DNA from: Bacillota bacterium
Lineage (GTDB): Bacteria; Bacillota; Bacilli; Alicyclobacillales; SLC66
DNA: 12,356 nucleotides
NCBI GenBank assembly: GCA_021846145.1
Contig: JAJZCJ010000068.1
Location: 1-12,356, forward strand
Direction: 5' to 3'
Part shown: positions 6,339-12,356 of the stretch, piece by piece
Layout of the letters: each line of letters begins with the position of its first letter
How positions within the stretch are numbered: the first letter of the stretch is position 1
Notes under the pieces: model-generated
Databases searched by the model: none
What the model saw: the letters and a program-made list of their open reading frames with translations, nothing else
Told to the model about the DNA's origin: nothing
Position numbers and translations under genes: made by a program

Positions 6339-6938
6339 TTATTGATAATACATCCACAGGCTTATCGAAGTGGAAGCAGATCCTGACGTACCATTATTCA
6401 ATGAGAATGACTGCACAGAGGTGAGCTGACGTTGATGCTCCAGATCAGTAATAAATTTTTGAATCTGCGATGGCGTGCCTGTAACCGACAACGTCACCGT
6501 GACATAAGGCAATGACGACAACGTCAACGTGCCACTCGTGGCATTACTAGACGGCTTTGCAGTAGCAGAGGGTGTCACATTCGCATTGCTAAAGGTAAAT
6601 GACTGCATATTTACATGGTCTGCCACCGCCACCTTGGTCACCTGCACCAGACTGTCCGTGATGCCAATCGAAGAAGGCAATTGCTTCGCTAGCAGATTCG
6701 TCGACGATGACGACTGAGAACGATTATTAGTTGTTTCTTTGGACAATTTAGCCAATTGTCCTTGCACCGTCAACAACTGCAATTGTGTATTATTATAATT
6801 TTGTGTCACTTGATTCAATTGACTGGACTGATTCATGCTCAACCACGTAAGCAACCCAGCTGCCACCAAGAGCAGTAGAATAACTAGTATTTGCATCGCA
6901 TTTCTAATGGTGATCGTTCTCCAGTTATTCAAGATCAA
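6339..6938 (-). CDS. pilO: PilO-like T4P assembly protein
   Basis: This protein of about 199 residues is a bitopic inner-membrane protein. A short cytoplasmic N-terminus (NNWRTITIRNAMQ) is followed by one membrane segment at about residues 15-34 and a Gln/Asn-rich coiled-coil stretch at about 36-70. The C-terminal half (about 85-199) contains LTLSSLPYVTVTLSVTG and the helix TPSQIQKFITDLEHQ, the typical PilO pattern in which a ferredoxin-like domain dimerises with PilN. The position directly after pilM-pilN supports the call. An AGGAG site (6946-6942) precedes two in-frame TTG codons, at 6938 (3 bases away) and 6932 (9 bases away). The second has better spacing, so the protein may be two residues shorter. 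A Ser/Thr/Ala/Asn-rich insert lies near residues 118-138. It is cysteine-free. Confidence 0.85.
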   Translation of the reverse strand: MILNNWRTITIRNAMQILVILLLLVAAGLLTWLSMNQSSQLNQVTQNYNNTQLQLLTVQGQLAKLSKETTNNRSQSSSSTNLLAKQLPSSIGITDSLVQVTKVAVADHVNMQSFTFSNANVTPSATAKPSSNATSGTLTLSSLPYVTVTLSVTGTPSQIQKFITDLEHQRQLTSVQSFSLNNGTSGSASTSISLWMYYQ

Positions 6939-6970
6939 AATCTCCTAATAAGTTGATCAGGCCATCTCAA

Positions 6971-7705
6971 TTAACCCGCAAAGCTCGGCGCAATCATCAC
7001 GGTAAAAGGTACGGTCACATTGCCCCCTGCAGAGGAACCAAGTAACGTGGAATTATTTTGCTTTGCCAGCATCGACAACGCTTCAAGCGTCGATTGTTCT
7101 GAAGGTGTTAATGCGCTCGTTTTGCCTTTGCCCCCAACCGAATGAGCAATTTGCGCGATCATGGCTGCAAGGTTAGGCTCCACGCCCTGCGCACTGGCAG
7201 ACACGGCCACCTGACTAGAAGGTGATTGCCCGGACGTTGTGCTTGAAGAAATAGTCGTGACAGACACATTCGTAAATACCGGATCATTATACAAACTGAC
7301 GATAAATGCAGCTGCCTCATAATACGAACTAAGATTCACCGAGGTGCTGATCTGCCCTGCCGAATAGTTGATCGCAGCATACGATCCATCTCGCGGCAAT
7401 AACGTATACAAATTCCGAATCGCTTCGATCGGCTTTGGCAATTGATTTCGTAGCTGTAACATCTGTTGAGACTGATTATACTTATCTGCGACCACTTGCA
7501 ACTTATTAATTTTCGTTTGCATCTGCGCAATCGTCAGGTTCGTGTATTGAATCACATTTTGCTTAGATGTGATCGCGGTTTTGTCAAGGTAAAAACTGAC
7601 CGCTCCCTGCAAGATCCACAATACCAGCAAAGCGATCACAATCCAATAGATGAGAAAATACCGTCTGACCTTCGGCGGTGGCGGTGGCAATAGGTTGATT
7701 TTCAC
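6971..7705 (-). CDS. pilN: PilN-like T4P assembly protein
   Basis: This 244-residue protein starts at GTG 7705. Its first bases overlap the pilM stop (GTGA overlap), and a textbook GGAGGTGA ribosome site (7717-7710) lies inside the pilM coding end. The open frame runs upstream to 7771, but that extension lacks the features below. The N-terminus VKINLLPPPPPK carries the INLLP motif by which PilN binds the groove of cytoplasmic PilM. One membrane segment (about 17-40) and a coiled coil (about 45-85) follow, then a PilN-type domain (about 90-160) that pairs with PilO. Beyond it are a Ser/Thr-rich linker and a tail with a helix (NLAAMIAQIAHSV) that make the protein longer than most PilN proteins. 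Five consecutive prolines at residues 7-11 are notable. Together with PilM and PilO it aligns the platform in the membrane. Confidence 0.9.
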   Translation of the reverse strand: MKINLLPPPPPKVRRYFLIYWIVIALLVLWILQGAVSFYLDKTAITSKQNVIQYTNLTIAQMQTKINKLQVVADKYNQSQQMLQLRNQLPKPIEAIRNLYTLLPRDGSYAAINYSAGQISTSVNLSSYYEAAAFIVSLYNDPVFTNVSVTTISSSTTSGQSPSSQVAVSASAQGVEPNLAAMIAQIAHSVGGKGKTSALTPSEQSTLEALSMLAKQNNSTLLGSSAGGNVTVPFTVMIAPSFAG

Positions 7706-9411
7706 CCACTCACCTCCGGCAAAGACATTCCTAGCGCCGTCGCCGCAAAACGCGCACTCTCCACCGTCCATGGCGTCGCATCAGGATTCGCCTCGCGTTC
7801 CGGACGCTCAAATAACAACTGCGATTCAATCACCCGTACCTCTTGCTCCAAACGATCCTGCAACGCCGTCACAATCGGATCTATCTCTAGCATCGCACTA
7901 ATCAAGTACAGTAGCGGCACCGTAGTGTCATTTTTAATCAAATTATAATGGACAAAATTCAGCGACCGATCGATTTCATAGCCCAAATCCGCGGCATAAG
8001 AAGATACGTCAAATTCCTCGGTGATCCCTGGCAAGGTGCTTTGATGGGGTGCCTGCCCCTCCGCTTGCGGCACTGTTTCCGGCTCATTATCTGGCGCGTA
8101 AAAAGCAAACGATTGCCGCGGATAATCCGCAGGTTTTTGTTCCATATGACGCATAAAAAGCAGATTCTCCCCTTCAAAAAAGCCGAGTTCCGCCCCGTTG
8201 TAACGCAGATGCAGCACGACATACAATTGTTTTTTCGCAATCACTTCGCCACTCGTGACAACCATTCGTTGCATACCCAGCATGCCAGGTTCTAAGCGAA
8301 TCGGCACGAGCCCTGCTTGGCGCATACAATTCACGTATCGCTCCAAATCAAGACTTGGGGCGGCGACGACAATCACATTGAGGTTGTCTTCCCCAGGTTC
8401 CGCAATGCAACTATCTTCCAAAATGACATAATCATATTTCGGATGTTCAAATGGAAATGACACATTATTCTCCACTTCCGCCGTGATGGCCACGTGTAAC
8501 ACTTTTTTTGCCATCGGCGGCACGGTAATGTGTCGTAACATGACGTATTCTGCGGGTGCAGATACCACCACTTTGCGCCGTTTCCACCGCTCCTGTTGCA
8601 CGACTTCACGCAACACTTCTGTAAATGCGTCCGCTTTCCCCTCTTCAATGGGAAATTTTATATCCGCTAGTTCCTTAATCACGAGTCGGCGCGCACGAAA
8701 ACCGTTTTTGATCCGCTGAATTTCACTAAAAATAAGCGTATTTCCTTCTAATGCGATACCAATTGGCAATTGCCCCCGCACTTTATTAGCTGTTAATTTA
8801 ATTGACTTAGGTTTCTTTTGCTTTAGTGCTTTGGGTTGCTTTACTGGTATTAGTGGGAGCGGCGATGCTTCATTTTCAACTACATCCTCACTGTGGGTGA
8901 CACTTACTTCTTCAATAAAAGCAGCCGTGTCATCAGGTATTATTGACTCATCCGCTTCAAGCATTGGCACTTCTTCTGGTTCAGGCATTGGTAGTTCGTC
9001 TGGTTCAGGAATCGGAATGACAATCGCCGGCTCCGGCTCACGCCAAACAGGAGTCGGCGCTACCAACTCCTCAACCACTTCCATCGGCTCTATGACTGCC
9101 TCTTGCATCTGTGATGCAGGCTGATGAGCCTTCTTTTGATCCTTCGCTTGATCCTTAGGTTCATGTTGTTTCTTGGATTTTTTGGGTTTTGCAAATCGCT
9201 CTTTTCTACTAGGCATGGGCTCATCGGAGACAGATAAATTCCCCCACACCACATCGTGATCCGCACTAGTAATCTGTTCAGATAACGAATGCCAATCCAC
9301 TGTGGAATCCGTACTATCCTGCTCTGGTGAAGTTACGTCTGCCACCAGTGCGGACGCTTCCAACTCTGTTGTCTTGTCTTTCCCCCGCCTGCGCACTGAT
9401 GTCCCCCCCAT
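7702..9411 (-). CDS. pilM: PilM-like protein with a long acidic, proline-rich N-terminal extension
   Basis: This is a cytoplasmic actin/FtsA-fold T4P protein of about 569 residues, against about 350 for typical PilM. Residues 1-213 are an added, probably disordered region: a charged start, a Lys-rich stretch (about 68-95), then Pro-Glu repeats (about 118-160, such as PEPDELPMPEPEEVP). The PilM core begins near IGIALEGNTLIFSEI (217-231). It continues through VVVSAPAEYVMLRHITVPPM and AEVENNVSFPFEHPKYDYVILED, the well-known PilM/PilA-like signature around residues 281-333, to residue 569. A second low-complexity loop lies near 425-470. The usual GLDIGSSSVK phosphate loop is degraded. The start is uncertain: ATG 9411 overlaps a run of seven G (9409-9403) with no spaced ribosome site, while GTG 9396, five codons on, lies 6 bases after that run. 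The gene follows pilD by about 21 bases and overlaps pilN by 4. Confidence 0.88.
   Translation of the reverse strand: MGGTSVRRRGKDKTTELEASALVADVTSPEQDSTDSTVDWHSLSEQITSADHDVVWGNLSVSDEPMPSRKERFAKPKKSKKQHEPKDQAKDQKKAHQPASQMQEAVIEPMEVVEELVAPTPVWREPEPAIVIPIPEPDELPMPEPEEVPMLEADESIIPDDTAAFIEEVSVTHSEDVVENEASPLPLIPVKQPKALKQKKPKSIKLTANKVRGQLPIGIALEGNTLIFSEIQRIKNGFRARRLVIKELADIKFPIEEGKADAFTEVLREVVQQERWKRRKVVVSAPAEYVMLRHITVPPMAKKVLHVAITAEVENNVSFPFEHPKYDYVILEDSCIAEPGEDNLNVIVVAAPSLDLERYVNCMRQAGLVPIRLEPGMLGMQRMVVTSGEVIAKKQLYVVLHLRYNGAELGFFEGENLLFMRHMEQKPADYPRQSFAFYAPDNEPETVPQAEGQAPHQSTLPGITEEFDVSSYAADLGYEIDRSLNFVHYNLIKNDTTVPLLYLISAMLEIDPIVTALQDRLEQEVRVIESQLLFERPEREANPDATPWTVESARFAATALGMSLPEVSG
7710..7717 (-). 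promoter_or_regulatory. Ribosome binding site that fixes the pilN start
   Basis: GGAGGTGA, near-perfect complementarity to the 16S 3' end, lies within the last codons of pilM. The GGAGG core is 7 bases from GTG 7705. It decides the pilN start in favour of GTG over the open frame extending to 7771. Confidence 0.85.
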
Positions 9412-9432
9412 CCGCTGCCATTAGCTATCGCC

Positions 9433-10188
9433 TTAAAGCAAGTGAAAATATAATGTCAACCACTGATTGCCGTAAAGATACACCAAAATCGCCGCCAGTC
9501 CAATCGAAGGTCCAAACGGAAAAGGCTGCCGTGGTTTCAACTTACCCATTCCTCGCATCGACAGACCGATAACGGTACCAAAAATAGAAGACAGGAACAA
9601 TGTCAAGATCGCGCCTGCAAGTCCCGTAAATAGTCCTACAAAGAAAAACAATTTGACATCCCCGTACCCCATGCCACCTTTGCTAATTACAGCAATAGCA
9701 AGCAGCACGCCAAACCCCACCACGGCACCAATCAGATACGTAGCGATGCCTAAAGGATGAGTAAACATGCGAATAATCATCAGTAACGCAATAGCAGGAA
9801 ATAAAATCACATTCGGAATCCGCTGGTAATACATATCTGACACTGACAAAATGACAAACACACTGATGCCAACTAGCCCCGCAAGCAGTTCCCAAGTCAG
9901 CCCCACCTGCAAAAATGCAAGCGCAAAGAACACCCCAGTTGCCAATTCCATCAGCGGGTAGACAAATGATACGGGCGTCTTACATGTCCGACACTTGCCA
10001 CGCAAAATTAGCCACGACAAGACAGGCACCAGTTCCCAAGCCGCAAGGCGTCTCCCACAGTTCGTACAGTGGGAAGGGGGAGCCACAATCGACTCCCCTT
10101 TAGGCACCCGTATCCCCACCACATTGTAGAAAGAGCCAAAGACAAGACCAAAGATGAAAATCAAAATAATCATTTCAAAATAATTCAT
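9433..10188 (-). CDS. pilD: Prepilin peptidase / N-methyltransferase (A24 family)
   Basis: This 251-residue polytopic membrane enzyme cleaves the leader peptides of the prepilins encoded around it and N-methylates the new N-termini. Numbered from the TTG at 10194, it has the N-terminal domain with GSFYNVVGIRVPKGES and the two zinc-binding pairs CTNC (43-46) and CRTC (68-71). The aspartate protease residues are Asp120 (in SDMYYQRIPN) and Asp179 in the GMGYGDVK motif (GxGD-type). About seven to eight hydrophobic segments span 8-28 and 78-250. All key residues are intact, so both activities are expected. The ATG at 10188 is preferred over TTG 10194, though neither has a strong ribosome site. The pilA stop is only a few bases upstream, so translation is probably coupled to pilA. 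Confidence 0.95.
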   Translation of the reverse strand: MNYFEMIILIFIFGLVFGSFYNVVGIRVPKGESIVAPPSHCTNCGRRLAAWELVPVLSWLILRGKCRTCKTPVSFVYPLMELATGVFFALAFLQVGLTWELLAGLVGISVFVILSVSDMYYQRIPNVILFPAIALLMIIRMFTHPLGIATYLIGAVVGFGVLLAIAVISKGGMGYGDVKLFFFVGLFTGLAGAILTLFLSSIFGTVIGLSMRGMGKLKPRQPFPFGPSIGLAAILVYLYGNQWLTLYFHLL

Positions 10189-10195
10189 TTCCAAA

Positions 10196-10768
10196 TTAAT
10201 TCGTTTTACCAGTAAGCGCTGTAGTAGGATAACCGGTCACAGTACTCGCAAGCACGGGCGTTTCATCTACCACACCTGTTGCTTGCCCACCTGCTGCAAA
10301 TAAACTACTAGTCGCAATTGTGAAACTTGTAGTTCCAGATGTAGGAAACGTAGAGCTGGTTCCAGCGGATACCAAATAATAACCTTCTAGTTGACTATTT
10401 TGAGTTACTGGACTATAAAAAACAGGATGACCCCATGCATCGTTTTCCGGAAATGTTATATCTACATATGGTCCACCAGTTCCTGTTCCAGCCGATGTTA
10501 ATTGCGTCAAATTGCTTGGATACTGATTATTGCTAATATAGTACCGTTGCAACGCTTGCTGCAACGTTGCCAAATCGGATTCTGTGGTGCTCACCTTGGC
10601 ACTGTTAATCGCACTTGAAATACTCGGTATAGCTACAGCCGAAATGATCCCTAAGATCACTACGACCACCATCAACTCAATCAGTGTTAAACCCTCTTCA
10701 TTGCGCTTGTGTTTCAGTTCCCCCCAATAATGCTTCCAACTTTGTACTACGATGCGTACTTTATTCAT
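10196..10768 (-). CDS. pilA: Major type IV pilin, GspG-like
   Basis: This 190-residue prepilin has a long 26-residue leader with many basic residues. The processing site is NEEG|LTLIELMVVVVILGII: Gly26 at -1, Leu at +1, Glu31 at +5. A classic hydrophobic N-terminal helix (27-52) is followed by an amphipathic helix (to about 78, SDLATLQQALQRYYISNNQYP). The globular part carries ENDAWGHPVFYSPV and GYYLVSAG, which match the WG-x-P-x-x-Y-x-SP / Y-x-x-x-S-x-G pattern of GspG-type pseudopilins and many Gram-positive pilins. No cysteines are present, so there is no disulfide loop. It is first after a promoter-containing gap and next to pilD, fitting the major subunit. Its ribosome site is GGGGGG (10781-10776), 7 bases before ATG. 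It could also be a T2SS-like pseudopilin, but pilT next door favours a pilus. Confidence 0.88.
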   Translation of the reverse strand: MNKVRIVVQSWKHYWGELKHKRNEEGLTLIELMVVVVILGIISAVAIPSISSAINSAKVSTTESDLATLQQALQRYYISNNQYPSNLTQLTSAGTGTGGPYVDITFPENDAWGHPVFYSPVTQNSQLEGYYLVSAGTSSTFPTSGTTSFTIATSSLFAAGGQATGVVDETPVLASTVTGYPTTALTGKTN

Positions 10769-10775
10769 TATTATT

Positions 10776-10781
10776 CCCCCC
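10776..10781 (-). promoter_or_regulatory. All-G ribosome binding site of pilA
   Basis: A run of six G lies 7 bases before the pilA ATG. It can pair with the CCUCCU anti-SD of 16S rRNA using two G-U wobbles. The same kind of run lies before the PilW-like gene (5003-4998) and at the start of pilM (9409-9403). Confidence 0.6.
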
Positions 10782-10831
10782 GGAATGTTCCAAATATGAT
10801 ACTTAAAACAATATTACACATAAGATGCTCA

Positions 10832-10860
10832 ATTATATAAGTTAATTGATAATCTGATGA
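10832..10860 (-). promoter_or_regulatory. Candidate pilA promoter
   Basis: A perfect TATAAT -10 box lies at 10837-10832 on the minus strand in very AT-rich DNA, 64 bases before the pilA ATG. The -35 position at 17-base spacing (TCATCA, 10860-10855) matches the consensus poorly (3/6), so an activator or another sigma factor may be needed. A direct repeat TTATCA (11-base period) overlaps this region. Confidence 0.4.
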
Positions 10861-10893
10861 TAAGAATAATTTTACTGAAAATTGACACCTTAA

Positions 10894-10915
10894 CAATAGT
10901 CCTTTTGGACTATTG
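10894..10915 (-). terminator. Perfect 9-bp hairpin between pilC and pilA
   Basis: CAATAGTCC (10894-10902), loop of four bases, GGACTATTG (10907-10915): a perfect inverted repeat 17 bases after the pilC stop. On the minus strand the sequence after the stem is TTAAGG, with no proper U-run. It is therefore either a weak or partial terminator, or a stem that protects the 3' end of the pilTC message. It separates the motor genes from the pilin and assembly genes. Confidence 0.5.
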
Positions 10916-10932
10916 CCGAATTCTGTCGATAA

Positions 10933-12147
10933 TTAGTGGATATTGGAATACAGGCTGAATTCCGGCATCACTACCGCAGCCACAATCGTGCCGACAATCA
11001 CCGCAAGCACAATCATCATCAGCGGCTCAATCAACGCCTTCATCCGATCTGCCATCGTCTCCACTTCCGCCTCATAAAAATCCGCAATTTTGTCCAGCAT
11101 ATAATCGAGATTTCCCGTTTGCTCCCCGATCGCCACCATGTGCGAAACAAGCGGCGGGAAGATTTTGCTTTTTTTAAGCGGATCAGCGAGCGTACCCCCG
11201 CCTTGTAAACTGTTCCCCGCTTCCGTGAGAATTAGCGACACTAGGCGATTGTCCACCACCTCACTCACAATGTTCAAACTAGGCAAAATAGGCACTGCGC
11301 TGGCAAAAAGTGACCCCATGGTTCGCGCCATCCGTGCCACCACCGATTTTTGCACCAACGACCCATAGATCGGCACGCGAAACTTGAGGCGATCCAGAAA
11401 CAATAGATACTTGATACTGCGCTTGCCTAGCAGATGTGCCGCACTCACCACGAAGATCCCCGCTAGTAGCATCCACCAATCTTGCACCAAAAAATGGCTC
11501 GCCGCGAGCACAATTCTGGTCGGCAATGGCAACGTAATATGCATTGATGCAAAAATCCCAACAAAAGTAGGGACGATCTCCAATAATAAAAATACGGTTA
11601 CCGCAATCGACATCACGCCGACAAACGCCGGATACGTCAGCGCCGACTTGATTTTCTCACGCGTATAATATTCGCGTTCAAAAAAAGTCGCGATCCGCTC
11701 CAAAATCTCATCGAGATTACCAGCCGCCTCACCCGCGCGCACCATGTTCGTGAATACCTTCGGAAAGATATCAGGACTTTCTGCCGCCGCTTCTGAAAAT
11801 TGTTGCCCCGCCGCCAGTTTCGTACTCAACTTTGCGAGCACCTTGCGCAGCGGCTTTGACTCCGACTGCTCAGCCATAATGCGCACACTGTCAAGGATCG
11901 TCACCCCAGCGCGAATCAGTGTGGCGAGCTGTCGGCTAAACATCGAAAAATCCCGCGTTGAGACTTTGGCACCGATATAAATTTCCCGCTTGTACCAAGG
12001 TTCCACTTCTGGCTTTTCTTTGATCTTTAAGATGTACATCCCTTGATCACGCAGCGCTTGCACGGCAGTGGTGCGATCTTGTGCGCGGGTTACACCACGG
12101 CGCTTCTTGCCTTCTGTCGTCATTGCTTCAAATGTAAATTCAGGCAT
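10933..12147 (-). CDS. pilC: T4P inner-membrane platform protein PilC (GspF family)
   Basis: This 404-residue protein, the normal length for PilC/GspF, is the membrane platform on which the PilB and PilT ATPases act. The N-terminal PEFTFEAMTTEGKKRRG and the region to about 60 match the usual small cytoplasmic lead-in. Two T2SSF domains follow (about 68-190 and 270-390), each with the conserved motif GEAAGNLDEIL (139-149) or GEQTGNLDYML (341-351). Membrane segments lie at about 172-200, 212-238 and 373-394. The start ATG 12147 has AAAGGCGG about 7 bases upstream. It begins 31 bases after the pilT stop, so the two are co-transcribed, and it ends at TAA (10935-10933) before the hairpin. Confidence 0.95.
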   Translation of the reverse strand: MPEFTFEAMTTEGKKRRGVTRAQDRTTAVQALRDQGMYILKIKEKPEVEPWYKREIYIGAKVSTRDFSMFSRQLATLIRAGVTILDSVRIMAEQSESKPLRKVLAKLSTKLAAGQQFSEAAAESPDIFPKVFTNMVRAGEAAGNLDEILERIATFFEREYYTREKIKSALTYPAFVGVMSIAVTVFLLLEIVPTFVGIFASMHITLPLPTRIVLAASHFLVQDWWMLLAGIFVVSAAHLLGKRSIKYLLFLDRLKFRVPIYGSLVQKSVVARMARTMGSLFASAVPILPSLNIVSEVVDNRLVSLILTEAGNSLQGGGTLADPLKKSKIFPPLVSHMVAIGEQTGNLDYMLDKIADFYEAEVETMADRMKALIEPLMMIVLAVIVGTIVAAVVMPEFSLYSNIH

Positions 12148-12178
12148 CGACCATCCGCCTTTCCGAGACGCGTGACCA

Positions 12179-12356
12179 TCAGGTCAGCGACATAAACCCG
12201 CTCCATTCACTGACGACTTCCTTAAACTGTGCATCCGATATTTTGCGCTTGGCAAGCAACTCGCGCAAACTCATCTCCATCGTCTGCATGCCAAACGCCT
12301 TGCCCGTTTGCATCGTCGTGCGGATCTGATGGATTTTTTCCGAACGAATTAAATTC
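12179..12356 (-). CDS. pilT: Pilus retraction ATPase PilT, C-terminal end (cut by window edge)
   Basis: Only the last 59 codons are present; the ATPase core lies beyond position 12356. The visible part, NLIRSEKIHQIRTTMQTGKA followed by FGMQTMEMSLRELLAKRKIS, closely follows the PilT C-terminal pattern NLIREGKTHQI, then QTG, then GMQTMD-SL. That pattern is distinct from PilB. The stop is TGA at 12181-12179. The protein powers pilus depolymerisation, so the pilus is expected to retract and support twitching or DNA uptake. The position before pilC matches the usual pilB-pilT-pilC order; pilB is presumably to the right. Confidence 0.9.
   Translation of the reverse strand, partial: NLIRSEKIHQIRTTMQTGKAFGMQTMEMSLRELLAKRKISDAQFKEVVSEWSGFMSLT

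Noticed and set aside
7706..7771. Possible 22-residue N-terminal extension of PilN.
   Set aside because: It overlaps the pilM coding end in another frame, lacks a ribosome site, and would place Cys-rich residues before the normally N-terminal INLLP motif. The GTG at 7705 has an excellent GGAGGTGA.

Overview
The whole window is coded on the minus strand, so it reads right to left. It looks like the chromosome of a Gram-positive Bacilli-type bacterium. It carries strong Shine-Dalgarno (SD) sequences, frequent GTG/TTG starts, a YabE-like DUF348 protein, and a complete inner-membrane type IV pilus (T4P) set with no PilP or PilQ, as expected where there is no outer membrane. The exported proteins are very rich in Ser/Thr/Asn/Gly, poor in charge and almost free of cysteine. 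Together with TIG-like modules that I associate from memory with Alicyclobacillaceae surface proteins, this makes an Alicyclobacillus-like, possibly acidophilic, host a reasonable guess, not a demonstrated one.

Layout in transcription order: the C-terminal end of the retraction ATPase pilT (12356-12179); the platform protein pilC (12147-10933); a 164-bp gap with a perfect 9-bp hairpin and a candidate promoter; a GspG-like major pilin pilA (10768-10196); the prepilin peptidase pilD (10188-9433); pilM, pilN and pilO, forming the assembly subcomplex (9411-6339); then three minor prepilin genes resembling PilV/GspI, PilW/GspJ and PilX/GspK (6317-1488). A monoglyceride-lipase-like alpha/beta hydrolase (1456-533) follows with no visible terminator between. 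A new promoter then drives a YabE-like cell-wall protein that runs off the left edge (395-1).

How the genes work together: PilD cleaves and methylates the four prepilins. PilM (cytoplasmic, actin-like fold) docks on the INLLP motif of PilN, which pairs with PilO around PilC. PilT drives disassembly. The extension ATPase PilB is presumably beyond the right edge.

The unusual part is the minor pilin cassette (1488-6317). The PilV-like subunit carries a C-terminal beta-solenoid of about seven 20-residue repeats. The PilW-like subunit is a giant of about 1021 residues that appends six Ig-like domains, two TIG-like modules with Gly/aromatic loops, and an Asp-rich tail to a prepilin N-terminus. The PilX-like subunit lacks the conserved Glu5 and begins inside a 12-bp repeat that also ends the giant. 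I infer an elaborated adhesive pilus tip on a Gram-positive cell. Other oddities are a roughly 210-residue disordered extension on PilM with a degenerate phosphate loop, and all-G SD sequences shared by several genes. There is no gene-free stretch longer than 300 bases, and I see no RNA genes, mobile elements or CRISPR.
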